A stretch of DNA of 64,000 nucleotides from Andreprevotia sp. IGB-42 (GCF_009848685.1 NZ_WXTX01000001.1:434001-498000), one strand, 5' to 3'; shown: positions 35,789 through 44,544, counted from the first letter of the stretch. Notes: a model not told the origin generated them from the sequence alone. A program made the numbers and translations.

Positions 35789-36358
35789 ATGACAAATACA
35801 TTGCTTATTCTTGATCTGGACGAAACCCTGATTCACGCCACAACCACGCCACTACCTTGCGAGCATGACTTCGTCGTCGCCAGCTATTTTGTTTACAAGC
35901 GGCCCTGGGTGGATCAATTCATTGCATTTTGCTTTGCGCACTTCGATGTTGCAGTGTGGACGTCATCGACCGAGCCCTATGCACAAGCTGTCATCGCCAA
36001 CCTTTTCAACGAACCCAAAGCACTCAAGTTCATTTTCTCCAGAAGAAAGTGCACGCGGCGGTTTGATTTTGAAACGCACGACGACACCTATATCAAGGAC
36101 TTGAGGAAAATCAAGAAAAGAGGCTACACACTGGAGAAGACGTTGATCATCGATGACACGCGTGAAAAGCTGTGCCGGAACTATGGAAATCTGATCCATA
36201 TCGACGAGTGGACGGGTAATGCAACTGACCGTGAGCTTTTGCATATCCAGCCCTACCTGTTGTCGCTCAAGGGGGCAGAAAACATGCGGAAAATCGAAAA
36301 GCGCTCATGGCGTAGATTGCGACATCAAGATGTTCCACAAAACCCGAATGTGGGTTAG
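35789..36358 (+). CDS. FCP1/SCP-like (NIF family) HAD phosphatase
   Basis: A 189-residue HAD-superfamily protein of the NLI-interacting-factor/CTD-phosphatase type. It shows the nucleophile motif LILDLDETLIH near residue 10, KRPWVDQF, motif II VAVWTSST and motif IV TLIIDDTREK. Most relatives are eukaryotic phosphoprotein phosphatases; bacterial copies are scattered and of unknown substrate. Base composition is lower in GC than the flanking genes, which hints at transfer. No good ribosome site precedes the ATG. The tail (last 25 residues) is basic. Confidence 0.8.
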   Translation: MTNTLLILDLDETLIHATTTPLPCEHDFVVASYFVYKRPWVDQFIAFCFAHFDVAVWTSSTEPYAQAVIANLFNEPKALKFIFSRRKCTRRFDFETHDDTYIKDLRKIKKRGYTLEKTLIIDDTREKLCRNYGNLIHIDEWTGNATDRELLHIQPYLLSLKGAENMRKIEKRSWRRLRHQDVPQNPNVG

Positions 36359-36526
36359 CGCTTGTCCACACCCGTTTCAGGTTCGGAACAGTTGGGGGTG
36401 GCAAGCAAGCATGAAACACGCTGCGGTGGTTTGCAACACAGCGGGCCGCCCGAAATGCGCCGAACGCACAGCGCTGTGCCCGCGCGCTTACCCGGTACTA
36501 CAGGTCTTGTGGTTAACAGCCTTGCC
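36359..36526. other. Gene-free spacer
   Basis: The gap between the convergent HAD phosphatase and dnaE2 genes shows no coding sequence, terminator or repeat that I can support. Confidence 0.5.
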
Positions 36527-39500
36527 TCAATGAAAATCCCGGCTCCTGACCGTCAGCTCGCCCAGTAGCGCCGTCTTGTCCACCAGCCGCTTGGCCAGCA
36601 CGTTCACCACCAGCCCTTCGCGCTGCACGATGCCGTAGACGGCCATCAGCTGTGAGCCCAGCAGCTCGCGCCGCTGGCGCTCCACCAGATCGTTCCAGAC
36701 AATCACGTTGACGTTGCCGGTTTCATCTTCCAGCGTCACGAACACCACGCCGGTGGCGGTGCCGGGCCGCTGGCGGCCGACCACCAAGCCGGCCACGCGC
36801 ACGATGCGGCGGTCCGGCGCGTTGTTGATGTCCGCAGCGGTCAGCAGGCGTTCTTTGCCCAGCCGCTGCCGCAACAGGCTGAGCGGGTGCGCACGCAGCG
36901 TCAGGCCCATGGCGCGGTAATCGAACACCACATCCTGCCCCAGCGTGATCGGCGGCAAAGCGGGCGTGGGGGTTTGCGCATCATCCGGCGCGTGGCCCAG
37001 ATCGCGGCTGGTTTCCACGCCGCTCACCTGCCACCAGGCCTGGCGGCGATGGCCGGCCAGCGCGGCCAGCGCATCGGCCTCGGTCAGCACGGTCAGCGCA
37101 CGCTGATCCAGCCCGGCCAGTTGCTGCAGTTGCTCGACGCCAGCATAGCCACCAGCCGGGCGCATGGCGGCAATCTGCCGCGCGGCCGCTTCAACCATGC
37201 CCTTGACCAGACTGAACCCCAAGCGCACCGCTGGCTGCTGCTGGCCGTTATCCTCCAGCGTGCTGTCCCAATCGCTGTGCTGTACATCCGCCGCGCGTAC
37301 CTCCACGCCATGGCGGCGTGCATCCTGGATCAGTTGCGAGGCGGAATAGAAGCCCATGGGCAAGGAATTGAGCAAACCGCACAGAAAAGCCGCCGGTTCG
37401 TGGCGCTTGAGCCATGCCGATGCATACACCAGCTGCGCAAAACTGGCTGCGTGTGATTCGGGAAAGCCATATTCGGCAAAGCCCTCGATCTGCCTGAAAA
37501 TCGCCTCGGCAAAATCCAGCGGGTAATCGCGTTGCAGCATGCCACTGATCAATTTGTTGCGATAGCCTTCCAGCTTGCCGGTGCGCCGCCATGCTGCCAT
37601 CGAGCGGCGCAATTGATCGGCTTCACCGGGGGTAAACCCACCGGCAACGACTGCAAGTTGCATCACCTGCTCCTGGAACAGCGGCACCCCCAAAGTGCGG
37701 CTCAGTACTGCCTCCAGCTCTGGCCGGTGGTAGGTCACTTTTTCCACCCCCTGCTTGCGGCGCAGATACGGATGCACCATGCCACCCTGGATAGGGCCGG
37801 GGCGCACGATGGCCACCTCGATCACCAAGTCGTAAAACGCCTTGGGTTTCAATCTGGGCAACATGCTCATCTGCGCGCGGGATTCCACCTGGAACACGCC
37901 CACGCTGTCGGCCTGGCTGAGCATTTCGTACACGGCAGGGTCTTCACGCGGAATGGTGTGCAGCTGCAGCGGCTTCTGCCGCAATGCAGATACCAGTGCC
38001 ATGCTGCGGCGGATGGCGGCCAGCATGCCCAGCGCCAGCACGTCGATCTTCAAGAGGCCCACCGAATCCAGATCGGTCTTGTCCCACTCGATGACCGTGC
38101 GGTCGACCATGGCGGCGTTCTCGATCGGTACCAGCCGCTTCAGCGGCCCGCGCGAGATCACGAAGCCGCCCACGTGCTGCGACAGATGGCGCGGAAACCC
38201 GCGCAGCGTGCCCACCAGCGACAACAGCTGCCGCACCGGCTGGCTATCCGGCTCCAGGCCGGCCTCCAGCATGCGCTGCGCCAGCTCGGCCTTGTTGTCC
38301 CACCACGCCAGCGAGCGGGTCAGCCGGTCCAGCTGGTCTTCCGATAGCCCCAGCGCACGGCCCACATCACGCAGCGCGGATTTGGTGCGATAGGTAATCA
38401 CCGTGGCCGCCAGCGCCGCGCGATCCCGGCCATATTTGCCGTACACGTACTGGATTACCTCTTCGCGCCGGTCGTGCTCGAAATCGACGTCGATATCGGG
38501 TGGCTCGCCGCGTTCTTCGGAAATGAAGCGCTCGAACAACAAGGTGCTGACGGCCGGGTCGACCGCGGTAATGCCCAGCGCGTAGCACACCGCCGAATTG
38601 GCGGCCGAGCCGCGCCCCTGGCACAAGATGTCCCGGCTACGGGCGTAGCGCACGATGTCTTCCACGGTGAGGAAATACTGCTCGTAGCCCATGCGGGCAA
38701 CCAGTGCGAGCTCCGTATCCACCTGTTCGCGCACCTGCGGCGGCGTGCCGTTCGGGTAGCGCGCCAGCAGGCCGGCCTCGGTCAGCCGGGCCAGGTGCCG
38801 GGTGGGGGTGAGGTGCGCGGGCACCAGTTCATCCGGATATTCGTAGCGCAGCTCATCCAGCGTGAACGTGCAACGCGCCACCACATCGAGCGTTTCTGCC
38901 AGCAATTCGGGCGGGTAGATGCTGGCCAACCGCGCGCGGGAGCGTAAATGGCGCTCGCTGTTGGCAAACAGCGCCATGCCGCACTGCGCCACCGGCTTGC
39001 CGATGCGCACCGCGGTCAGCATGTCCTGCAATGCCTTGCGGTCGCGCTGGTGCATGTGCACGTCACCGGCGGCCAGCAGCGGCAGCGCAGTTTCACCCGC
39101 CAGCCATTGCAGCTGGCGCAGGCGCCCGGCATCGTCCGGGCCGCGCAGCAGCTCGGCGGCTATCCAGCTGCGGCCAGCAAAATGGCGGGCAAACCACAGG
39201 CCATCCTGCAGCTCGGGTTGATCCGGCGGCAGCCAGACGGCCAGCAAGCCATCGGCAAATTCGACGATATCGCTGCGGGTGAGGTGATAACTGCCCTTGT
39301 CCGCCTGCATGCGGCCACGGGTGATCAGCTCGGCCAGATCGCCGTAGGCCGGTTTGTCCGGCGCCAGCAATAGCAGCTTCAGGCCGTCATCCAGCGTGAA
39401 CTCCGCGCCGAACACCAGCTTCAATCCATGCTCCTTGGCGGCATTGTTGGCGCGCACGATGCCGGCCAGCGAGCATTCATCGGTAATCGCCAGCGCGCGG

Positions 39501-39706
39501 TAGCCCAGCTCGTGCGCGCGCAACACCAGCTCTTCCGCATGCGATGCGCCGCGCTGGAAAGAGAAATTGGTCAGGCAATGCAGCTCGGCATAATCGGGCA
39601 GTGGCGGCGTGGTTGGCTGCACCACCTGGCCGGGCATTGATGCCAATGGCAGCGTCTCCCCATCGCTGGCAGCAGGCAGGAAGGTGACCGTGTCCATCGT
39701 AGTCAT
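36527..39706 (-). CDS. dnaE2: Error-prone DNA polymerase DnaE2 (ImuC)
   Basis: A 1059-residue C-family polymerase, the length expected for DnaE2. The PHP domain starts at YAELHCLTNFSFQRGASHAE. The polymerase active site includes CQGRGSAANSAVCYALGIT and the catalytic acidic stretch PDIDVDFEHDRREEV. Helix-hairpin-helix and OB-fold parts follow (VVGRQRPGTATGVVFVTLED). With ImuA and ImuB it forms the damage-induced mutasome that copies past lesions. Its start overlaps the imuB stop by four bases. Confidence 0.95.
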   Translation of the reverse strand: MTTMDTVTFLPAASDGETLPLASMPGQVVQPTTPPLPDYAELHCLTNFSFQRGASHAEELVLRAHELGYRALAITDECSLAGIVRANNAAKEHGLKLVFGAEFTLDDGLKLLLLAPDKPAYGDLAELITRGRMQADKGSYHLTRSDIVEFADGLLAVWLPPDQPELQDGLWFARHFAGRSWIAAELLRGPDDAGRLRQLQWLAGETALPLLAAGDVHMHQRDRKALQDMLTAVRIGKPVAQCGMALFANSERHLRSRARLASIYPPELLAETLDVVARCTFTLDELRYEYPDELVPAHLTPTRHLARLTEAGLLARYPNGTPPQVREQVDTELALVARMGYEQYFLTVEDIVRYARSRDILCQGRGSAANSAVCYALGITAVDPAVSTLLFERFISEERGEPPDIDVDFEHDRREEVIQYVYGKYGRDRAALAATVITYRTKSALRDVGRALGLSEDQLDRLTRSLAWWDNKAELAQRMLEAGLEPDSQPVRQLLSLVGTLRGFPRHLSQHVGGFVISRGPLKRLVPIENAAMVDRTVIEWDKTDLDSVGLLKIDVLALGMLAAIRRSMALVSALRQKPLQLHTIPREDPAVYEMLSQADSVGVFQVESRAQMSMLPRLKPKAFYDLVIEVAIVRPGPIQGGMVHPYLRRKQGVEKVTYHRPELEAVLSRTLGVPLFQEQVMQLAVVAGGFTPGEADQLRRSMAAWRRTGKLEGYRNKLISGMLQRDYPLDFAEAIFRQIEGFAEYGFPESHAASFAQLVYASAWLKRHEPAAFLCGLLNSLPMGFYSASQLIQDARRHGVEVRAADVQHSDWDSTLEDNGQQQPAVRLGFSLVKGMVEAAARQIAAMRPAGGYAGVEQLQQLAGLDQRALTVLTEADALAALAGHRRQAWWQVSGVETSRDLGHAPDDAQTPTPALPPITLGQDVVFDYRAMGLTLRAHPLSLLRQRLGKERLLTAADINNAPDRRIVRVAGLVVGRQRPGTATGVVFVTLEDETGNVNVIVWNDLVERQRRELLGSQLMAVYGIVQREGLVVNVLAKRLVDKTALLGELTVRSRDFH

Positions 39707-41145
39707 CCGAATACGCCATGCAGAAACCAGTCATGGCTGTTGCGTTCCTGGTACAGCCAGTAGCGCCGCCCGCTGGGGCCGTGCGCCTGGAAATAATCGC
39801 GCACGGCGGTGGCTTCATCCCACCAGCCCGATTCGATGCGCTCGGCATGGCCGGTGCAGGCCAGCGGCTCGCCATACCAGGGCTGCCCGGTGCGCAGGGC
39901 CAGCGGCACCGGCCTGGGCAACAGCCAGCCCGGGCGCTCCCCTACCGGCAGCGGGCTGGATGCCTCGCCAGGCTTGGTGCTGCGCCAGGCCAGCTCCGGC
40001 CGGTGCTCGGGCACGGTGGCGATGCCGCACACCGCATCGCCGCCCAGCCGCGCGGCTAGCCGTGCCAGCAGCAAGGCAATGCCGCCGCTGCCCACTTCGC
40101 CATCCGGGCCGAACAGCAACAACGGCTGGCCATCCAGCGTGTGCAACGTATCGGCGATCAGCGTCAGCGCCAGTACCGGCGCATCCAGGCTGAAGCGCGC
40201 GGCGCGCTCGTTCAGCACCGCCAGCATCTCGGCTGCCTTGCGGATGGGCACGCCAAAGCCGACGGTCAGCAAGCTGGCCGGCGCACTTTCATGCTTGCAG
40301 CGGAACACCACCGATTGCACCCCCAGCCCGCGCCCTGCCAGAAAACCGGCCAGCTCGATCAGCAGCCGCTCGGCCAGCAGCAGGAAAATGGCCAGGTGAT
40401 CGAACGGATAATCCAGATCGATGCAGCGCTCGAAGCGGTCTGGCGCAATGAAAGGCACGCGCGGATCACTGGCCACGCCCAGCGCCTGATCCAGCTGGAT
40501 AGCCAATGCCGTGCCAAAGCGTTTGGCCAGGCCACCGCGTGGCAATGCCTGCAGTGCAGCCAGCGTGCGGATGCCCAGCTGTGCCAGCCCGTCCGCCTGT
40601 TTTTGTGTGGGCTGCAGCACGCTGATCGGCATATCTGCCAGTGCGGCCGGCAAGCCAGCCACATTCAGCACCGGCGTGTGCTGGTCCAGCCATGCCCGCC
40701 ATGATGCCGCCAGCGGCGTGGGTGCGCAGCCCGCCTGCAACTGGTGGCCCAGCGCGGCAAGGCCTGTTGCCACCAGGTGCTGCAGCCGGGCCAGGCCGCC
40801 GAAATACTGCAGGCAGCCGCCGATCTCCAGCAACAGGGTAGCCGGCGGCACGATCACCACGGTGGGGGTGAACTGCAGCGCCCATGCGGCCAGCGCCGTC
40901 ATGGTTTCTGCCTCTGCCGCCGGTTTGCGCCGGTGCACGGTCAGCTCGTTGGCGAGTGCCAGCGCAGCCGACAGCTTGAGGCCGGCGCGCAGACCCAGCG
41001 ATGCAGCCAGTGCATCCACCTGCACCACCTGATCGAAACGGCCGGTGGATTCCACCACCAGCGTGGGCTTAAGCGCGGGCGCGGCTACGCCGGGCTGGAA
41101 GACTTCCAGCGGCAGCTGCGGCAGGTAAAGGGCGAACCAGAGCAT
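39703..41145 (-). CDS. imuB: ImuB, catalytically inactive Y-family polymerase homologue
   Basis: A 480-residue Y-family-like protein. The first motif reads LWFALYLPQLPLEVF in place of the metal-binding DxxxFYA, and the second acidic pair is also missing (TLLLEIGGCLQYFGG), as expected for ImuB. A QPLLLFG segment in the C-terminal half could be the beta-clamp-binding motif. ImuB brings ImuA and DnaE2 to the clamp. Its start lies inside the imuA frame, an overlap of 77 bases. Confidence 0.92.
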   Translation of the reverse strand: MLWFALYLPQLPLEVFQPGVAAPALKPTLVVESTGRFDQVVQVDALAASLGLRAGLKLSAALALANELTVHRRKPAAEAETMTALAAWALQFTPTVVIVPPATLLLEIGGCLQYFGGLARLQHLVATGLAALGHQLQAGCAPTPLAASWRAWLDQHTPVLNVAGLPAALADMPISVLQPTQKQADGLAQLGIRTLAALQALPRGGLAKRFGTALAIQLDQALGVASDPRVPFIAPDRFERCIDLDYPFDHLAIFLLLAERLLIELAGFLAGRGLGVQSVVFRCKHESAPASLLTVGFGVPIRKAAEMLAVLNERAARFSLDAPVLALTLIADTLHTLDGQPLLLFGPDGEVGSGGIALLLARLAARLGGDAVCGIATVPEHRPELAWRSTKPGEASSPLPVGERPGWLLPRPVPLALRTGQPWYGEPLACTGHAERIESGWWDEATAVRDYFQAHGPSGRRYWLYQERNSHDWFLHGVFG

Positions 41146-41782
41146 GATCGGCTATCCGGCTATCCAGGTGGCTGGTTAAATGAATGGGCTGGGCCAGTGG
41201 TGGGCCGCGCCGTTTGAGGATGCGTACCTGCACCCCACCGGTGGCGGGCTCAACCCCCAGCCGCAATGGCAGGGGCGATGCGCTATCTGCGCGCGCGCCC
41301 AGGCGCAGCAGGAAACCACAGGCGGCACCGGCCTGTGCGGCCAGTTGCAGGCGACGGCATGCCCGGTCATCGATCTGCCCGGCGGCCCAGCCCAGCACCG
41401 CGCCACAGCCGCTGTCACGCAAGCCCTGCTCCATCGCCCACAGCGCATCGGCTACGCTGCGCGGCCGCACCCATACCAGGCGGGAGAGCAGCACCCCGGC
41501 AGCCTGCCACGCCGGTGCATAGGGAATATGCGGCGGCTGGATCAGCAACACGTGCTGGCGCTGTGAAATCTGTCGCAATGCCGGCAGCAGCAAGGCCAGC
41601 TCGCCACTGCCCGGCTTGGCCAGCAGCAACTCGGCCATGCCACGCAGCGGCCAGCCCCCGCCAGGCAACACCGCATCCAGCGCCGGATAGGCACTGGATA
41701 CTCCGGCGGCATCCGCCCGCGCCATGCTGCCGCCACGCCAGACGGCAGGATGCTTGAGTACCTCCATCAGTTCGGGGGCCAT
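41069..41782 (-). CDS. imuA: ImuA, SulA/RecA-like mutasome factor
   Basis: A 237-residue RecA-like protein without a canonical P-loop. The start MAPELMEVLKHPAVWRGGSM at 41782 is the family start; a longer frame to 41929 runs through the operator and is rejected. Family segments are YPALDAVLPGGGWPLRGMAE and WVRPRSVADALWAMEQGLRD. It is the first gene of imuA-imuB-dnaE2. Confidence 0.9.
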   Translation of the reverse strand: MAPELMEVLKHPAVWRGGSMARADAAGVSSAYPALDAVLPGGGWPLRGMAELLLAKPGSGELALLLPALRQISQRQHVLLIQPPHIPYAPAWQAAGVLLSRLVWVRPRSVADALWAMEQGLRDSGCGAVLGWAAGQIDDRACRRLQLAAQAGAACGFLLRLGARADSASPLPLRLGVEPATGGVQVRILKRRGPPLAQPIHLTSHLDSRIADHALVRPLPAAAAAGSLPARRSRARA

Positions 41783-41809
41783 GATCGTCTCTTTCCTGCT
41801 TGAGAAACC

Positions 41810-41838
41810 ATGATATAGAACGATTGTTCTACAATCAA
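41810..41838 (-). promoter_or_regulatory. imuA promoter with palindromic repressor operator in the spacer
   Basis: On the minus strand TTGATT (-35, plus 41833-41838) and TATCAT (-10, plus 41810-41815) are 17 bases apart. The spacer contains the perfect inverted repeat TAGAAC-N4-GTTCTA (41816-41831). A second palindrome, GATTGT-N3-ACAATC (41822-41836), overlaps it. GAAC-N4-GTTC is the core of the Gram-positive-type LexA box rather than CTGT-N8-ACAG. A LexA-family repressor is the obvious candidate. Confidence 0.72.
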
Positions 41839-42033
41839 ATAAGCGGCGACGAGCGGGCAGTTGCTGCAGCACCCTGCCCGCGTCGGCCCGGCCATGGCCA
41901 AGGCAAGCCCCGCCGCTTCCGTCATGCACGCAGTTCGTGGCGCATCCGGCTAGCTGCCCGTATGATCATTACCTACCCGGCACGGCCTGCATCGGCACTT
42001 GTGCAATCCACTCCATCCAGCCAAGCACACACC
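41839..42033 (+). other. Upstream region of the DUF442/kinase/Thg1 operon
   Basis: About 195 bases between the imuA promoter and the next plus-strand start. No clear gene, palindrome or promoter was seen. Confidence 0.4.
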
Positions 42034-42600
42034 ATGAAACGACTCAGCAATGCCCGTCTTTTTGCGCTGTCCATACTGCTTGGGCTGGCCGCAGTGCTGG
42101 CCCTGTTCGCGTACGGAGTCCTGACAGCCCCGCCGCAACTCAATGCCCACCTGCTCACCGCAGATATCGCCGTTACCGAGCAATTGCAGCTGAATGCGGT
42201 TTCCAGCGTCAAGGAGAGCGGCTACGCAACCATCATCGATCTGCGCCCGGATGGCGAGGCGCCAGATCAACCGGCATCCGCCGATGTACAGACACAGGCA
42301 CACGATAACCAACTGCACTTTGCCTATGTACCGGTCCCCCATGGCGACATACCGGCGGCCACCGTGGACCAGCTGGCCACAGCACTGGCCAACAGCCCCA
42401 AGCCCATCCTGCTGTATTGCCGCAGCGGCAAGCGTGCCGCACGAACCTGGAGCCTGGTGGAAGCATCGCGCCAAGGCGGCATGGATGCAGCCGCGATCCT
42501 GGCAGCGGTAAAAGCCAGCGGCCAGAGCGCGGATGACCTCACCGCCAGCATCGAGCGGCGCATTGCCGCACGCGGCCAGCCTGCTGGGCAAACGCAATGA
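42034..42600 (+). CDS. Membrane-anchored DUF442/TIGR01244-like protein (rhodanese/phosphatase fold)
   Basis: A 188-residue protein. The start MKRLSNARLF at 42034 opens on a membrane anchor (FALSILLGLAAVLALFAYGV). The rest resembles the TIGR01244/DUF442 family: ATIIDLRPDGEAPDQPASAD, YVPVPHGDIP and the active-site loop LLYCRSGKRAART near residue 130. The loop length Cys-x4-Arg is rhodanese-like rather than a standard tyrosine-phosphatase Cx5R. It may handle sulfur or phosphate groups at the membrane. It overlaps the next gene by four bases. Confidence 0.72.
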   Translation: MKRLSNARLFALSILLGLAAVLALFAYGVLTAPPQLNAHLLTADIAVTEQLQLNAVSSVKESGYATIIDLRPDGEAPDQPASADVQTQAHDNQLHFAYVPVPHGDIPAATVDQLATALANSPKPILLYCRSGKRAARTWSLVEASRQGGMDAAAILAAVKASGQSADDLTASIERRIAARGQPAGQTQ

Positions 42601-42779
42601 GTGCCGCTCCCATGCCGCCCGTCCCGGAAGAAGCATCAGAAGGGACGCCCCGTACTGACCAGCTCATGCTCGGTACGCTGCTACTGAAACTGCTGCTGGT
42701 CGTCAGCGGTCTGATCATCGGGGCGGTGGCCGCCTTGTTCATTGGGCTGGCTGTGGGCTGGATCAAGTTCACCTGCTGA
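42597..42779 (+). CDS. 60-residue single-pass membrane protein
   Basis: A short protein with an acidic/proline-rich N-terminus and one long hydrophobic stretch (GTLLLKLLLVVSGLIIGAVA and onward). An ATGA overlap with the preceding gene supports translation. No family recognised. Confidence 0.6.
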   Translation: MSAAPMPPVPEEASEGTPRTDQLMLGTLLLKLLLVVSGLIIGAVAALFIGLAVGWIKFTC

Positions 42780-42810
42780 AGCACAGCAAACCAGCAAACA
42801 AGGAATACGG

Positions 42811-43260
42811 TTGGAACTGGTCATTTTCATCGGCGGTCAGGGCGCAGGCAAAAGCACCTATTACAAAAGCCATTTCTTCGATACGCATCTCCGCATCAAT
42901 ATGGATATGCTCAATACCCGCCACCGCGAGCACCTGTTGCTGCAGGCCTGCATGGCCATGAAGCAGCGCTGCGTGATCGATAAAATCAATGCCACGGTGG
43001 CCGAACGCGAGAAATACATCCGGCTGGCACACGCCCATCATTTCAAGGTGATCGGCTATTACTTCGATTCACCCATTGAAGATCTGCTCAGAAGAAACAG
43101 CCAGCGCAGCGGCAAAGCCAATATTCCGGAAATCGGCATTCGTGGCACGTTGAAAAAACTGGTGGCCCCGGCCTTTGCCGAAGGGTTTGATGAAATCCAC
43201 CACGTCGCCACGCTTGATGGCGGCCTGTTCCACACGGTGAGCATGAAACATGAAGTTTGA
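42811..43260 (+). CDS. P-loop polynucleotide-kinase-like protein
   Basis: A 149-residue protein starting at TTG 42811, six bases after AAGGA; an upstream ATG frame lacks such a site. Walker A is IGGQGAGKST (residues 7-16). INMDMLNTRHREHLLL, CVIDKINATVAEREKYIRLA and the C-terminal RRNSQRSGKANIPEIG fit the T4 polynucleotide-kinase-like family of P-loop kinases. It probably phosphorylates a nucleic-acid 5' end or a small molecule. It overlaps the Thg1-like gene by 11 bases, which argues for a joint RNA-repair role. Confidence 0.75.
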   Translation: MELVIFIGGQGAGKSTYYKSHFFDTHLRINMDMLNTRHREHLLLQACMAMKQRCVIDKINATVAEREKYIRLAHAHHFKVIGYYFDSPIEDLLRRNSQRSGKANIPEIGIRGTLKKLVAPAFAEGFDEIHHVATLDGGLFHTVSMKHEV

Positions 43261-44017
43261 AGAACTCGACAGCAAGATGCGCGTGTTTGAAACCACGCAT
43301 GACCGGTGCGTGCTGCCTGGACTGTATATCGTGGTGCGGCTCGATGGCAGAAGCTTCACCCGCAATACCAAGGAAGTGTGGCAATTCGATGCGCCATTCG
43401 ACACACGCTTTCGCGACCTGATGCTCGACACCACCGAGCACCTGATGAACTGCGGCTTCGGCGTGGTGTACGGCTATACGGAAAGCGATGAGATATCGCT
43501 GCTGCTGCGTCAGGACGAAGCCACTTTTGGCCGCAAAACCCGCAAGCTGATGTCCATCCTGGCGGGGGAAGCCAGCGCCCGCTTCACGCTCTCGCTGGGG
43601 CAAATGGCCAGCTTCGATGCGCGCATCTGCGAATTGCCCAGCGCAGCACTGGTGCTCGATTACTTCCGCTGGCGGCATGAGGATGCACATCGCAATGCGC
43701 TGAACGCGCATTGCTATTGGCTGCTGCGCGGGCAAGGCCAGGCCCCGCAGGCAGCCAGCGATGAAATCGTCGGGCTATCCACGGCGGAGAAGAACGAGTT
43801 CCTGTTTCAGAACGGTATCAATTTCAATGGCCTGCCCGCCTGGCAAAAACGCGGCATGGCGGTGTACTGGGAAACGTATCAGAAGCCCGGCATCAACCCG
43901 CAAACCGGCGAAGCAGTCGCCAGCCCGCGCCGCCGGCTGAAGCGCGATCTTGAACTGCCGATGGGCGAGCAATACAGTGCCTTTGTCCGCCCTTTCATCC
44001 AGGCAGCAACGCCCTGA
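43250..44017 (+). CDS. Thg1-like 3'-5' RNA polymerase (TLP)
   Basis: A 255-residue protein of the tRNA(His) guanylyltransferase superfamily. The metal-binding carboxylates are present: Asp32 in VVRLDGRSFT and Asp80 in YTESDEISLLL. The HINNLYN motif of eukaryotic Thg1 is altered to HRNALNA (147-153), as is common in bacterial Thg1-like proteins. Such proteins add nucleotides in the 3'-5' direction to repair 5'-truncated tRNAs; bacteria encode G-1 of tRNA(His) in the gene and so do not need true Thg1. The adjacent kinase could prepare the 5' end. Confidence 0.88.
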   Translation: MKFEELDSKMRVFETTHDRCVLPGLYIVVRLDGRSFTRNTKEVWQFDAPFDTRFRDLMLDTTEHLMNCGFGVVYGYTESDEISLLLRQDEATFGRKTRKLMSILAGEASARFTLSLGQMASFDARICELPSAALVLDYFRWRHEDAHRNALNAHCYWLLRGQGQAPQAASDEIVGLSTAEKNEFLFQNGINFNGLPAWQKRGMAVYWETYQKPGINPQTGEAVASPRRRLKRDLELPMGEQYSAFVRPFIQAATP

Positions 44018-44141
44018 CCTGCACGGCCGTCGTTTTGCAGGGGGATGTGCATCACCGCAGCTTCAATCGTGCCGGACAATTTACCGGCAAGATCAGCATG
44101 CCCGACAAAGCTGACGTGCAGGCCAACCCGGTGTGGCGGGC

Positions 44142-44522
44142 TCAGCCTTGCGGTATCGGGCTGATCTGCCCGGCAACCACCTGCCAGCCGGCAGCCTCGG
44201 TCCGATGCCACACGCGGGTGGCGCGCAGATCGCCGGCGAATGGCGTGTCGGCGTAGCTGCCGGCCATCTGCACGCGCACCGAAACAATCGCCACATTACC
44301 GACCAGCCTGATCTGCCGCTCGGACGGTGCGATGCGGGTAAAACGCATCACGCCGCTGCGGTGTGCGGCCAGATCATCGTCCTTGCCCAATACCTGCCCC
44401 AGCGGGTTGGTGAAGATCAGTTCAGCGGCGATCAATCCATCCAGCGCGGTCACGTCGGATGCCAGCATGGCCTGCTGCAGTTGTTCTTCCGCCGCGATGA
44501 TCTGTTGCTCGATATCTGCCAT
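44142..44522 (-). CDS. SnoaL/DUF4440-like small protein
   Basis: A 126-residue protein of the NTF2-like fold. AEEQLQQAMLASDVTALDGL and AAELIFTNPLGQVLGKDDDL are typical of DUF4440, and the C-terminal TRVWHRTEAAGWQVVAGQIS gives the final strands. Function is unknown; members bind small hydrophobic ligands or act as enzymes. Confidence 0.75.
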   Translation of the reverse strand: MADIEQQIIAAEEQLQQAMLASDVTALDGLIAAELIFTNPLGQVLGKDDDLAAHRSGVMRFTRIAPSERQIRLVGNVAIVSVRVQMAGSYADTPFAGDLRATRVWHRTEAAGWQVVAGQISPIPQG

Positions 44523-44544
44523 TCGCCTGCTCCGTAATCACCCA

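Noticed and set aside
41783-41929. Longer imuA start at 41929
   Set aside because: It would translate through the promoter and operator, and the added residues are unlike ImuA.
42411-42450. Classical tyrosine-phosphatase Cx5R site in the membrane-anchored protein
   Set aside because: The loop is CRSGKR, with four residues between Cys and the first Arg. This is a rhodanese/DUF442-type loop, so a standard phosphatase call is not supported.
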